Source of the DNA: Ascaphus truei
Lineage: Eukaryota > Chordata > Amphibia > Anura > Ascaphidae
Length of the DNA: 64,000 nucleotides
NCBI GenBank assembly: GCA_036426205.1
Contig: CM071587.1
Coordinates: 2,271,068-2,335,067, forward strand
Direction of reading: 5' to 3'
Below the pieces are notes generated by a model, which had not been told where the DNA came from, did no database searches, and saw nothing but the letters and a program-made list of their open reading frames with translations. Of this stretch, positions 31,601-41,116 are shown piece after piece; the first letter of the stretch is position 1, and the number at the start of each line of letters is the position of its first letter. The position numbers and the translations under genes are program-made.

Positions 31601-34421
31601 GGTAAGTAAAAACTATACGGCCGGGTACCCGGTTACCCGGTGGGTATTTTTTTCTTTTTTCCTGGGTACCCGGCACTTTGTAGGACTCGGTACAACACTA
31701 GTTTGGACTTGTTCTTCTGTTGCCTATGGTACAATTCTCAAAAGAAATAAAAGTAACAGTTGATTCCCAGTGTATCAATAATAACCCCTTATTGCCAGAA
31801 GAGCCAGCAATAAAATGCTAAACATTGTGTCACAGGCAAGAAAGATCATGTTTGAATCATTAAATAAATATAGCTATCACATGTTTGAGGATACATATCT
31901 GATTATGTATGTATATCTTTATTTATATAGCACTATTCATGTACATAGCGCTTTACAGCAGTGACACGCAGGACATAATAGGAATAAGCGCTTCATACAT
32001 AAAAGTAACATTAGGAAAAGGAGTCCCTGCCCCGAAGAGCTTACAATCTAAGTGGTAAGTAGGGAGAATTTAAAGAGACAGTAGGAGGGTGTTCTGGTAA
32101 GTGTGTCTCACGGTAAATGCATTTGAGATGTACAGTATCAGCCACAGAGCTACACATATGCTTCGTTAAAGAGGTGTGTTTTAGATGGGCTTTAAAGGTG
32201 GAGAGAGAGGGTGCCAGTTGGATATTGAGGGGAAGGACATTCCAGGTGTGTGGGGCAGCGAGTGAGAGGTTTTAGTCAGGAGAGGGCTTTAGATACAAAA
32301 GGGGTAGACAGAAGACATCCTTGAGCAGAACACAAGAGTTGGGATACAAGACACACAAGGAAGCATATTCAGCCAATGGAGATAAGTGGATAACTAAGAA
32401 ATGTTGTATGTAGGGGTAGCCTGGCACAGTATATTAAAGGTTAAACCAGCTGACTGCCCCTACCCATCAAGATGGCGACCCAAGTATTGGGTCAAAATGG
32501 TCACCTGAGCACAGCCAGAATAACTACCAACCCTGTTAAAATATGGCATTCAGTTAGCCATCTGTAACAGCCAGTATAGTTTCAAGTGCTTACTGTGTGT
32601 ATTTTGTGGGATTCATTGTGTGCTGGGTCTGTCATTCACTTAGCAAGGCTAGCATACAATGAATCCAAGGACTATACCTTGTATAGGGCCAGGTGCAGTG
32701 TTGTGAGACAAAGGGGATTTGGGCCTGGACACACCCACCTGCTGGGAGAGTACACACTGCAAGGCCATAGTACTGTCCTCTCCTTGGCATTTAGGCGTTT
32801 CTGTGTCCTAGCCCCGTCAGCTCGTTCCCTATTGGCCAGTTAATATATTTCCCTCTCCCTGAGGCCCCGCTCTTGGGGGCCATCCTACAGCACTGTACCA
32901 GCCTCCAGTACTTATTGGTCCGTCAAGGGCGAGCCCCCGGTTTCTGAATGACTTACTTGGCCACATATCTAAAAGTAGATCGAACTTCTGCTCTAACACG
33001 GACATACTTATTTACACTGTTCCTTCATATTACAGGTGCGTCTCCGATAGTCAGCGGTCCTTTGCACTTGGAATACAATGGCTAGTTGTACGAACTTTAG
33101 GTATGATATAAGCTATGATGTGATAAGTAGTCTTACCTATGAATTTCACACCCTTTTATTGAATGGAACAATTTCTCACTTTATCACCATGCCCGTGATG
33201 AGTTCAAAGCAAAGTGCATCACAAAACGTAGTCATAGTCCTTTAGTCCACCAGTAAATGATCCTTTTAAATAAGTGTGCTGTTTTTTTTGGACCCTATTT
33301 ATAAACTGTTTTACACTGTAAGGCGATTACCAAATACGTCTGCGTTCCATCAGATACAAATATGTGTTTACGTCTGATATAGATGTGAAGCCGGAGTGGT
33401 GCTAGTGATGCACAGCACTGCTGAGTATTATCACAACTTCATCACTGAATTCTGGTCTTTATTTTTTAGGTAGATGCAATTTGTAAAGTGTAAAAGTATT
33501 TCAATCAAATTGGAAGATACCAAAGTGTGTGTTTCTTTCCTGGCACTGATGGAGTTATGAATCCCATTGGGTTCACATAACTAAAAAGCTCCACACTTGA
33601 AATTAACAGTGAAATAGTTCCAATGTGTTTTCTTTCATGTGTTGCTTCTCAGGTGGAATTCCTGGACCAATCGCCTTTGGCTCCATGATAGATATTTCTT
33701 GCTTGCTATGGCAGAACCAAGGTGGAGAAAAGGGTTCTTGTTATATTTACCAGAATTCGACCATGAGCAGTTACACTCTAATTGCTGGACTTGTTTACAA
33801 GGTGAGCAAAATAAAACCGGATGTACAATGAGAACTGTACAGTTTTACTAATAACATAAAACACAATCCTAATCATAGTAACTACATCTGAACAATATTC
33901 TCACTACGAGTAGGAAACCTGTGCATAGTTTGGTCACCAATTCAGTGCAAATCCCTCACGTACGGTAAGAATGATCCAAATGCTGCACAGAGACACCAAA
34001 TAATATTGTATCTCAATATTAATTAGAAATGCCCTTTTTATCTCAAATGTACCATCCTTTTCTTCATTTCACACAATCTCTTGGTTCCAGGAAGACTCTG
34101 CGTCTCAAAGCTTTTCTGGAGAGAAGCAAAAATTATAATATAATCTTTATCTAATTATAGATGCTTACATACAATTAGAAAAATAGTTTGTACTTTTTTA
34201 TTATTATTAATATATAAAAACATTGACTCCTTTTTTTGGTTTTCCTGTCCCAGGTGCTTGGATTGGTGTTTTTTCTACTTGCCTTGATGCTTTATAAGCC
34301 GCCTCCACGGTCTCCTCCAAGCAGTTTGGACAAAGCAGCCACAGATTTCACTGTTCATCCAGGAAAAAACTCTAGAGGTGACATGGATGGTGTAATTACC
34401 GCATCACGCACACCCTCCTAA
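18818..34421 (+). CDS. SLCO4A1: SLCO4A1: solute carrier organic anion transporter 4A1 (OATP4A1), 11 coding exons
   Basis: Plasma-membrane, sodium-independent transporter of organic anions; the family includes carriers of thyroid hormones, prostaglandins and steroid conjugates. Coding exons: 18818-19640, 23748-23838, 25150-25271, 25651-25756, 27920-28074, 29395-29590, 30810-30975, 31065-31237, 33036-33100, 33653-33801 and 34254-34421. All introns are GT-AG with phases 1,2,1,2,1,2,0,2,1,0. The exons total 2214 nt, giving 737 residues (human is 722). A cytosolic N-terminus of ~110 residues precedes TM1. Twelve membrane segments are recognisable, the OATP signature [10 protein letters not shown] is at 315-324, and a Cys-rich Kazal-type loop lies at about 510-580. 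Conserved stretches such as [14 protein letters not shown] and [13 protein letters not shown] favour 4A1 over the paralogue 4C1. The frame is clean throughout, so the gene looks functional. The N-terminal ~85 residues and the C-terminal tail are the least conserved parts. Confidence 0.96.
19870..19936 (+). mobile_element. 67-bp internally deleted hAT-like MITE, family E
   Basis: Both ends of family E are retained (CAGTGGTGTTCAACTCCAG on the left, GGAGTTGAGCACCCCTG on the right), but nearly all of the interior is missing. The flanks CTCTAACC (19862-19869) and CTCTATCC (19937-19944) match at 7 of 8 bases, an aged 8-bp duplication. It lies in intron 1. Confidence 0.65.
21358..21463. repeat. Dispersed repeat family H fragment inserted in the CR1 element
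   Basis: TATAGCGCTGCTAG, then CCCTGCCCCGTGGAGCTTAC, matches the family seen at 31908-32060, 36450-36740 and 50025-50060. CR1 sequence is interrupted here. Confidence 0.5.
21721..22183. mobile_element. 463-bp insertion with 14-bp TSD and internal inverted repeat
   Basis: The flanks ATAACCTTACATTT (21707-21720 and 22184-22197) are identical, and the CR1 sequence resumes after the second copy. Inside, 21853-21890 (CTGGCTCCTGCACTTCCTGG) is the reverse complement of 21985-22028 with few mismatches, leaving a ~95-bp loop. The loop edge carries the TGAAAA hairpin motif at 21891-21918. A 14-bp duplication suggests LINE-type integration, but no poly(A) is visible. Confidence 0.6.
22952..23139. mobile_element. 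hAT-like MITE family E with exact 8-bp TSD
   Basis: 188 bp, starting CAGGGGGCTCAACTCC and ending GAGTTGAGCCCCCCTG. The flanks ATATAGTG (22944-22951 and 23140-23147) are identical. The interior is two inverted halves with the CAGGTTTTCAGGATATCC block. It lies in intron 1. Confidence 0.85.
23617..23664. repeat. (AT)n-rich microsatellite in intron 1
   Basis: Alternating TA with AGATAT interruptions. Confidence 0.8.
23748..23838 (+). CDS. SLCO4A1: SLCO4A1 coding exon 2 (residues 275-304)
   Basis: Encodes TM5 ([18 protein letters not shown]). The acceptor is TTGTTTAG at 23747 and the donor GTAAGT at 23839. Codons 275 and 305 are split by the introns and join correctly. Confidence 0.95.
24075..24115 (-). 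repeat. CR1 3'-end fragment in intron 2
   Basis: CATAGTTACATAGTAGATGA with the following TTGAAAAAAGGCAT is the same 3' terminus as the CR1 element at 20693, read on the complementary strand. Confidence 0.65.
25150..25271 (+). CDS. SLCO4A1: SLCO4A1 coding exon 3 (residues 305-345)
   Basis: Carries the OATP superfamily signature around 314-324 and TM6. The Asp-X-Arg that precedes the signature in many OATPs is replaced here (ENPLW); human 4A1 also departs from it. The acceptor is TTATTGCAG and the donor GTACGA at 25272. Confidence 0.94.
25400..25502 (+). repeat. Short tandem repeat, CGCAGCGACACAC type, intron 3
   Basis: Six or so degenerate copies of CCGCAGCGACACA. They give a Cys/Val-rich - frame that is not a gene. 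Confidence 0.7.
25651..25756 (+). CDS. SLCO4A1: SLCO4A1 coding exon 4 (residues 346-380)
   Basis: Encodes most of the large intracellular loop between TM6 and TM7, ending in the conserved [10 protein letters not shown]. The acceptor is TTCTGTCAG and the donor GTAAGA at 25757. Confidence 0.94.
25775..26300 (+). repeat. Pyrimidine-rich dispersed repeat family I, intron 4
   Basis: Begins CAGGGCCGCTGGCATG, passes through ~330 bp of almost pure C/T with TCCCTC-type units and a short (CA)n run (26198-26220), and ends around CTGGGCCCCC. The same layout occurs reversed (G-rich on +) at 60694-61040, which shows a dispersed family. The Ser/Pro-rich frames here are composition artefacts. Confidence 0.5.
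26567..26867 (+). mobile_element. Harbinger-like MITE family D with TAA TSD, intron 4
   Basis: The ends GGCCGCATC and TTGACGCGGCC are flanked by TAA at 26564-26566 and 26868-26870. It shares with the copies at 4325 and 61942 the core GAGCTGGTTCGCCCTCATTG followed by CTCACGTGACC and GTCGCGCC. Confidence 0.7.
27577..27691 (+). mobile_element. Short retro-inserted, poly(A)-tailed fragment with 13-bp TSD, intron 4
   Basis: The identical flanks AAAGAACTCTTAT at 27564-27576 and 27692-27704 enclose ~115 bp. The insert contains an AATAAA signal near 27659 and ends in an A-tract of about 13-16 bases. These are the hallmarks of LINE-mediated retroposition of an mRNA 3' end. The source transcript is not recognised. 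An in-frame TAA near 27611 could be its stop codon. Confidence 0.65.
27920..28074 (+). CDS. SLCO4A1: SLCO4A1 coding exon 5 (residues 381-432)
   Basis: Encodes TM7 and the following extracellular turn, including [19 protein letters not shown], one of the most conserved stretches of 4A1. The acceptor is TTCTCTGCAG and the donor GTAAGA at 28075. Confidence 0.95.
28860..29165 (-). repeat. Dispersed repeat family C in reverse, intron 5
   Basis: Contains the complements of ACTTCCTGGT, of the GGCCATCCAATAGGAA block at 48664, and of the CCAGGGACCC region. It matches the family at 48560-48700 by short shared blocks. Boundaries are uncertain. Confidence 0.35.
29395..29590 (+). CDS. SLCO4A1: SLCO4A1 coding exon 6 (residues 433-497)
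   Basis: Encodes TM8 with the Gly-rich [13 protein letters not shown], the intracellular turn, and TM9 (about 464-485), then the start of the large extracellular loop (PMAGVTASY). The acceptor is CTCCCCACAG and the donor GTAAAC at 29591. Confidence 0.95.
29799..30596. mobile_element. hAT-like non-autonomous element, ~800 bp, intron 6
   Basis: The terminal inverted repeats CAGGGGTCTGCAACC and (at the right) GTTGCAGACCCCTG are perfect over 14 bp, followed by the CGCGGCTCCCGAGC block common in hAT elements. The interior is GC-rich with poly(G) runs. No intact transposase frame is present, and no matching 8-bp flanks are evident. Confidence 0.7.
30810..30975 (+). CDS. SLCO4A1: SLCO4A1 coding exon 7 (residues 498-553), Kazal-like loop
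   Basis: Cysteine-rich extracellular loop 5. The pattern CNANCRC, then [18 protein letters not shown], matches the Kazal-type region of OATPs. A sequon is at N506 (NLS). The acceptor is TTTCTGCAG and the donor GTAAAC at 30976. The next intron is only 89 nt. Confidence 0.95.
31065..31237 (+). CDS. SLCO4A1: SLCO4A1 coding exon 8 (residues 554-610)
   Basis: Completes the Cys-rich loop ([14 protein letters not shown]), with sequons at N557 and N564, then TM10 (about 584-606). The acceptor is GTTTTTCAG at 31064 and the donor GTAGTA at 31238. Confidence 0.93.
31373..31697. mobile_element. Inverted-repeat element with ACCCGG-rich ends, intron 8
   Basis: CACTAGTGATGTACC on the left mirrors GGTACAACACTAG on the right. 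Both are followed inwards by several TACCCGG motifs. TAGTTTG appears outside both ends, a possible 7-8-bp duplication. It is non-coding and probably hAT-like. Confidence 0.55.
31908..32430 (-). repeat. Dispersed repeat family H (LINE/SINE 3'-end type), intron 8
   Basis: Starts TATATCTTTATTTATATAGC, continues CATAGCGCTTTACAG and CCCTGCCCCGAAGAGCTTAC, and extends through GACATTCCAGGTGTGTGGGG. Related fragments are at 36450-36740, 50025-50060 and 63460-63510 (there in + orientation with an ATAC tail). The terminal ATAAAGATATA plus (ATAC)n tail suggests the 3' end of a non-LTR retroelement. Confidence 0.5.
33036..33100 (+). CDS. SLCO4A1: SLCO4A1 coding exon 9 (residues 611-632)
   Basis: A short 65-nt exon encoding the cytosolic turn and the start of TM11, with the conserved [10 protein letters not shown]. 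The acceptor is ATATTACAG and the donor GTATGA at 33101. Confidence 0.94.
33653..33801 (+). CDS. SLCO4A1: SLCO4A1 coding exon 10 (residues 633-682)
   Basis: Encodes the rest of TM11 ([10 protein letters not shown]), extracellular loop 6 with a possible sequon at N667 (NST), and the start of TM12. The acceptor is GCTTCTCAG and the donor GTGAGC at 33802. Confidence 0.95.
34254..34421 (+). CDS. SLCO4A1: SLCO4A1 coding exon 11 (residues 683-737) and stop
   Basis: Encodes the end of TM12 ([17 protein letters not shown]) and a Pro/Ser-rich cytosolic tail, then TAA at 34419-34421. The tail is poorly conserved and does not end in the TQL/SSV-like residues I associate with some paralogues. The acceptor is TGTCCCAG. 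Confidence 0.94.
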   Translation: MLGLVFFLLALMLYKPPPRSPPSSLDKAATDFTVHPGKNSRGDMDGVITASRTPS

Positions 34422-35920
34422 CTCTGTCACGTGGTCATTGTCAATGGCTGTGTGCTGCTGCTGCTACACACCGAGTATTCACACACCATGTTAGAAGTTG
34501 AATACTGCTTACTCTTGGTCATCTCTCACAGCACAACAATGTCTTTTTTTTACAAACTCCTGAGTCCTCTTCAGAACAAAAAAGGGCTAATCACAGAATT
34601 GTAGCACTTCAATCAAGCATTGTGTAAGTCGTTGAAAGCAGGGTGGATTATTTGTATTTTTTTGTAATATTGTGTATACCAAGGGCAGCCAGAAGTAGCA
34701 CAACAACTGGACCTGTTTTCTTACTTCAACTTGTATAGTTTGGACTCTTTGCTAAACTAATGGAGGAAAAAAGTATTCAACCATGTGAGGTTGTTTGGGG
34801 CCTATTTTATACAAAATCACGATCTATGACCGGACTCTTCAACTTGCAGCTCTTGGACCAAAACTGCCCCGCGAAGGGTCTTGGCGTGACCTTTGCACCG
34901 TCTGTCCCTGCTGATTTACTTGCAGTTAAGTGCACATTTTCAAACTGAAACTCACTTCTACGCATCATTGATATAAATATATAAGATGCAGATAATATAG
35001 ATGTTTGCAAAATGTAAGTCTAATATTTTTGTCTTCATAATTTAATCTTAAATGACATTACCATTCTCTTGTGATCCTCTTGTTTGTACATTACTTTGGA
35101 TCCCACCCCTTTGGAAACTAGTTGAAGAGCCTTAATCTATGATGGCTTTTGGCACAGTGAGGTACATGTTTTTGTCTGTAAACAACTAATGCACTTCAGT
35201 GGAATGATTTTTTTTGTTGTAAAAAGCTGTTTTCAGCACTAACATGCATATTAACACTGTCCTTTCATACTACACGTGTGTGTCATATAATACGCGGCCT
35301 GACAACCACTAAAGCGTTTACATTACCAGGCTGCCATCATTACAGTACCGTTCTGGGATGTGAGATCTGTAAGAATTTATATATTCTGGTTACATTAGGA
35401 ATAGACATGCTTTTTATTGTTGTAAAAGTCTTGAAATTGTCGATACTTTAATTATTTACAGCACCATATGGGCTGTCATGATGCAGCGTTTGTATTCTCT
35501 CTTGTGGTGAAAGGATTAGTGATAACAGAGGTTTGTGTCTTCTGAATGAGAAATAGCCATGGAGTGGGAGAGAACCATCTTCAGATATGAATAGAGATTT
35601 AAATGAGCGACAATCTTAGCACACCCACGCCCAGAGCAGTTTTAACAGCTAATTGTTATCCATTCTTCTACCAGGACTGAAAATTAGCTTCAAATATGTA
35701 CTAGTTCCTTCTTTCCAACATAACATTGCATATTTCAACCAATTCTGTAACACTGATTTGGGAGCTGAGCTTTTTAGAGGTTGCTATAATGATTTCAAAG
35801 GCCTTTTCCTTCCGGAGTTATACCATGCATACAACATATTGCTGGGAGAGCCACACTGAGTGGCATATATTTCCCTTACTTGCTTCCACTCAGGACAGGG
35901 AAATAAATAGAGGAAGTGCC
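34422..35920 (+). other. SLCO4A1: Probable 3' UTR region of SLCO4A1
   Basis: AT-rich sequence with no repeat that I recognise. The first canonical AATAAA after the stop is at 35902-35907. That would give a ~1.5-kb 3' UTR, but no transcript evidence is available. Confidence 0.3.
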
Positions 35921-36046
35921 CCTCCCCCCCCACACGTACACCCTCTTACCTTAAGCACATCCTATTACAAAGGGCGTATTTTGGGGATCAAAACTGGGGA
36001 AACAAGGCTAGGGTCAGGGCATGCTTCGGCAGTCAATAGAATAGAC

Positions 36047-36300
36047 CAGGGGTGCGCAAACTGGGGGGCATGAGGCTTCTGTAACTCACCTGAATTGAGC
36101 CGGCTTCGGGTCATGCGTCGCCATGGCAATGTGGCGTTAAATGACGCCACAGGGTCATGTGACGTCACATGACCCACAGCATAATTTGACGCCGCGTTGG
36201 CCTGACGTCTGCTCAATCCACGTAAGGGAGTCATTTGACGCCGCATTAAAGGTAAGGGGTGGGGGCGGGGGGTGCAGTGCTGGAAGTTTGCGCACCCCTG
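36047..36300 (+). mobile_element. hAT-like MITE family G with exact 8-bp TSD
   Basis: Starts CAGGGGTGCGCAAACTGG and ends GTTTGCGCACCCCTG. The flanks GAATAGAC (36039-36046 and 36301-36308) are identical. The interior has a TCATGTGACGTCACATGA palindrome and a GACGCCGC-type GC-rich region. Confidence 0.85.
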
Positions 36301-36439
36301 GAATAGACAATGATGTCACTGCTTTATATTGGTAACCCCGGTGGTCATGTTTGTACCTTGGCGGCCATGTTTGTACCCCGGCAGCCATGTTTATAGTCCT
36401 CGGTCATGTTTTTAGTGTGTTTTTTTGTGTGCCAAAACC

Positions 36440-36740
36440 AGCAAAAACAAATATATGTATGTATGTATATCTTTATCTGTATACCGCCAACCATGTACAT
36501 AGCAGTAATCGTATGTCATAAAAAGAGGAGACATAATAGGAATAAGCACTTCATACTGTACATAAAAGTAGACATTAGGAACAAGAGTGTTATGGTAAAT
36601 GCATCTGAGATGTACAGTATCAGCCATGGAGCTACCCATGTGCTTCGTTACAGAGGTGTGTAGACAGAAGACATCCTGGAGCAGAATGCAAGAGTCGGGC
36701 AGGTGATATTAGGGCTGAGATCTAAGGAGGGGCAGAAGAG
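36440..36740 (-). repeat. Dispersed repeat family H fragment
   Basis: (ATGT)n, then ATATCTTTATCTGTATA, CATGTACATAGCAG and GACATAATAGGAATAAGC, parallels 31908-32420 in the same order, with a deletion. Confidence 0.55.
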
Positions 36741-37620
36741 TTTATATGCAAAACCAGAATCTGAGAGCTATCTTAAAAAAAGACCAACACCAATTTCAAA
36801 CTTTTTATGTGTAATATATTTATTTTTTAACATATATGTTTCAATATTTAATATGATGGTCATATATGGATATTTAGTATTGTGTTTTTCACATTCAATT
36901 GTAAATTTGTATTAAAAAAAAAAAAAAAAGCAAATGACAGTTGTATATTGCTGAAAAGATGGTTCTCCGCTGTCTGGGACACACGCTCACTCACAAAGTG
37001 ACCCTGAATATAACCCATTTAAAACCGAGGAAAATATTTAGGAACGAAAATGTGGTTGTTTTCAATATGATTTTTATATACATCTAGTGCTGTTCTCATT
37101 TGGCCCCAGATCGTACCCCGCTGTGCAGTCTGGAGACTTGTTACGAATAATCCCCGTGGGATCCCATATGTGACTCGGTTTCCTCATTAGAAAGATCAAA
37201 CCCGGGGAGAGTGACTCTTTCTTGAATGTACTCCGTGCACACAATATATACAGGTTAAAAGGTAACCTTTAATAGTATTTACAGATCTAGTCAGACGTTA
37301 ACTCCTGAAAAAGCTCAAACTCTGCTTGAATGTGCACTGATTGGGGCTGATGCATACTGTAGCTGAGGGGGGAGTTTTCTGATGAGCTGTTGCTGGGTAA
37401 ATCAAGGAAATAAAACACCTGTGATACTCTCAACTGGGTATCACTCAGACCAAATGTTTCAGAGAAAACACAATAGTGATGCTACATACATTTAAAACAT
37501 AACTTTTAATATGATACGTGTTTATTAAAATCCCACTGAAGGGAGTAGGACCAATGTTTTCACTAAACATGCACAATAGCCATGTGATTAGCAAAGTAAA
37601 AATCCAGCGTTAGATGTTTG
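36741..37620. other. Intergenic, no recognisable feature
   Basis: AT-rich. An A-tract at 36914-36929 follows ATTGTAAATTTG. No gene is seen. Confidence 0.4.
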
Positions 37621-37624
37621 CAGT

Positions 37625-38618
37625 ATGGGATATTATTAAAGAGGCTTAAAGCTAATGCCAAACGAAAAGGTGGTCACAGTACACAGTTGCCTAATGGCTA
37701 TTGCCACCACTGGTAGTTGGTGTACACAGCCGTTCAACCCAGGTTGGTTAGTCAAGAATCACGAGAAGATTGAAAATACTCTGCTCACAAAAGCTTCTAT
37801 TGAATTAAGTCAAATGCAGCGACTAAAACCAATGCCGACGCTATTTTCAGCGCTATAGAGCAGGGACAGGCAGGGAAGGAGAACGTCGCTCCCTGGTGAA
37901 AAGACAGCACCCTGAGCACGTCTCCGTTGCACGGCATTTCTTGACAGGTATTATAAATTGGTATATTCGAATCACCAATTCCTAACCATTTGCACTCATG
38001 TATTAGCAATTTATATTTTGGCACTGACATTTGTGCTTTCTTTTTTTTTTTTGCATTCTTGGATAAAGATTTTACTCTCACCTTAATTTAAATACATATT
38101 AATGTTATCCTTACCACAGACTATATGGAGTCAGTACAAGTGTTGGTTCTGCCATCTATGATACACTCTTGCTACATTTTGAACTTAAAAGCCTATTACT
38201 GTTCCAGCATTGATTTGCTAATTGGTAATGGTTGTGGCTAATCGTTTTACTGCCATTTCTAAGCTGACTACTGCTGTGACTATCAGTCTGACCATATGGA
38301 TATTTAAGAGCTATTCTAAGCAGTTTCACCGCTGGCTGGTCACAATATTACTAACCGCTCCTGCTTAATGTGTACTTCGTCACTGCATTTTACTTACTTC
38401 ATAGTGGGTTTTGGTAGCACAGCAATTTGAATCTTCACATGATTCTTGGTTACTCACTACCCACAATCTACTAATCTGAGTGACCAAGCAACCTGGGTTG
38501 AATGGCTGTGTAAAACAACTACCAGTAGCGGTGGAGGCAATAGCCACGTGCGTACAAGACTCTTTCCTTTGGCATTAGCTTTAAGCCTCTTTCATAATAC
38601 CCCTTATTGTGAACATCT
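37625..38618. mobile_element. Foldback element with ~150-bp inverted arms
   Basis: 37625-37775 aligns with the reverse complement of about 38430-38618. Both contain GAGGCTTAAAGCTAATGCCA, a GGTAGTTG block, and TTCAACCCAGGTTG followed by a CAAGAATCA block. The arms are perhaps 80% identical by eye. The ~650-bp centre has no coding frame of note. No target duplication is confirmed. Confidence 0.6.
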
Positions 38619-39865
38619 GACTGGATTTTTACTTTGCTAAAGCCTACTCTGTTTCCTCGGAAACATTTGGTCTGAGTGATTCTCTGTTGAGGGTGTTGGT
38701 GCTCTATTTTCTTCATTTAGCTATCTACAGCTCACCATAATAGTCATTCTCTCCAGTTTTGGAGATGTCCGGTATGTTTAATCTCTTCTTTGCACCCCTC
38801 CCTAATAATTTAGGCTGATGCAAGAGTTTCCTTTTCGTCTTGTGTGGATAGTGAATTGGGAAACCATTTATGGTGCAATATCCGAGGTTTCCAAACGTTT
38901 GTCCTTCCCAGTTCAATCCATACGGCTGCTGTCATTGAGTTATTTGTTCTAGTGTAACTTAGTTAAGCCAGCAGCTTGCAGACATATAGTTATTATAGGA
39001 AAGGGCACGAGGAATGAAATGATGATATTGTGTATAGAGCAGACGGGGCAGAAACAGGGGTCCTTTTTCTTTCTTTGCACAATAAATCATTTAAAACTAG
39101 CCTTTTGCCTTATTCTGCAGAGTATCCCACCTTTATGCTTTGGGGTGTATTACTAAGGTAGAGGGGGAAATATTCCTCCCTTTTTCTTACATTGTAATGG
39201 GCATTATGTCAAACTAATAATATACCTGCAGTTATGATAACATAGCATGACTATAGAATATGTAACTCGTATACAGTATATCGAAAGCATTTTTTAAATA
39301 TGTATATGTTTGTTTTTTGGGGCTTTGTTTCTATTTTTTTCTTAATGGCTTTGTATTGAACCTCATAACTATTCTATGTGCATTTCCACTAGTTGTTAAT
39401 GACAATGAACTAAAAAAAAAAGGTAAATTATAAAAGAAACAATGTTTATTTTTTAAGGTAATACCCATTTAAAAGTCTGATATCCAACGTCTGTTAATTG
39501 TTGAATTCATTTTAAATATCCTCCTAGTTCCAGCATTTTATTAGTAGTGGCTTTTTTTTAAAAACTGCATTTCTGCACGGTTATGATTGGGATATTATGA
39601 AACAAGGATTATATGTGCCAACGGTGACCATTTATCCATGTAATGGGTCTTTACATTTAGCGTCTTGCTGCTCCTTTTTTGTTGTCAATTTTGAGGATTT
39701 CAAATAAGACTTAAATCAAGGTGACAATCTTTTAGTGATGCAATGCCGCAAATATTTTGCATTAAAAAAAAACCTTAGCAATGCCATTGTTTACTTTACA
39801 CAGATCTAACTATAGTTATAGCAAATTTGTGTCTGTTTTTTTTCTTTGGAAACGATGGCCTTGCT
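38619..39865. other. Intergenic, no recognisable feature
   Basis: AT-rich sequence with scattered T-runs. An AATAAA at 39081 has no associated gene. Confidence 0.4.
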
Positions 39866-40456
39866 TAGGCACAGATCCACAAAGCTCTGTTATTGACTTA
39901 TCAAGGCATTAATGTAAGGTAACACATCAGTAATTGGATCTTTTAAACTTACTGAAGATTTGTTAAGTGCCGCTTCCAGCCGTAACAAGCCTGTGCATTA
40001 CTATAACGGACGTTAGTGCTAATGATATACCAGAGGCGTTCCCTCTAACAGAGCAGCTCCCCAGCGCTTCGTTATAGTTACTGCAGAGATTTAATGTTAC
40101 GTTAGTTAGGTCAGCGCTAAACGTGGCGTTACTCCCATCCACGCCCTGATACAGGTCTGTTACAGGGTCTGGATAAGTATAACACCACAAGTAGGTCTGA
40201 TTTTAATGATCATACTGTTATTTACAGGGTTGTTTCCCTCTCCTGCCTTCTCTTTTTTTTAACTTTAAACACCTATTCAGGGTCTGAATGGAGTGACACC
40301 GCCTTTGGGTGAGGCAGGCGAAACGCCATGTTATTTGAAGCTAACACAAGGCAGTGCTAACTTCACATGGGATTACGCCTATGCTAATGAGATCACTAAT
40401 GACTGTTGTTTTTGCATATAATTAGCTTTGTGGATTTGCATTAACCTTAGGGAACA
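39866..40456. mobile_element. Candidate TTA-flanked MITE with hairpin motif
   Basis: GGCACAGATCCACAAAGCTC on the left mirrors GCTTTGTGGATTTGC on the right, with TTA close to both ends (GCTTAGGC, CCTTAGG). Inside, 40294-40330 carries the TGACAC stem-loop GAAACGCC motif. A short - frame at 39963-40190 has no recognisable domain and is ignored. Confidence 0.4.
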
Positions 40457-40847
40457 TAAGATCCGTTACTGACTGAGCAGAGCGGCTCTGGGCCTGATGC
40501 TGTAAGGCTGCTTTCCTGGGACACAGACAGGCTAATTCACTACAGACAAAGCGGCTGCCCGGGCTGTTTTTGGCCCAAAAAAACTCCTATTGACATCAGT
40601 GGGTATTCTTTATTAAATTAGCCTCTGAATCGTCTTATCCCTTTCATTTGAAAGGAGCTGACCTCCCCAGCTTTAGGAAGCGGCTTCTTAGCATATTGAA
40701 GAATGTTCCGAGGGAGATTTTGTTTCCCTCTGAATGGGGCAGTGCTGGCCTGTGAAGTGTTTCTTTGTGTTTTACTGTCGGGGTTGCACTGAAAACCTCT
40801 TGTGTGACAAAGGCATCTGCAGCACGAGATTAAATCATTGTCTAGAG

Positions 40848-41116
40848 CAGGGATGCGCAAACTGGGGGGCGCAAGCGTTTACAGAGGCCCCCGCGGTCTT
40901 CCCCAAGGCATTTATATTAAATGCCGGGGACCGCGCAAGGCCTCTGTACTCTATCTTACCATGAGTCAGAAGAAGGCGTGTTGCTGTGGAGCCGCGGGGT
41001 CATGTGATGTCACATGACCCCGCAGCATCATTTGATGCTCTAGGAAGATTAAGGGGGAGCGCGAACACGGGAGGAGTGCTAACGGGGGCACAGTGACAAA
41101 AGTTTGTGCACCCCTG
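40848..41116 (+). mobile_element. hAT-like MITE family G with exact 8-bp TSD
   Basis: Starts CAGGGATGCGCAAACTGG and ends GTTTGTGCACCCCTG. The flanks GTCTAGAG (40840-40847 and 41117-41124) are identical. It shares the GTTTACAGAGGCCCC block with the copy at 7705. Confidence 0.85.

Noticed and set aside
31377..31676. ACCCGG-rich palindromic block as a regulatory island
   Set aside because: It sits between inverted ends CACTAGTGATGTACC and GGTACAACACTAG, so a mobile element explains it better.
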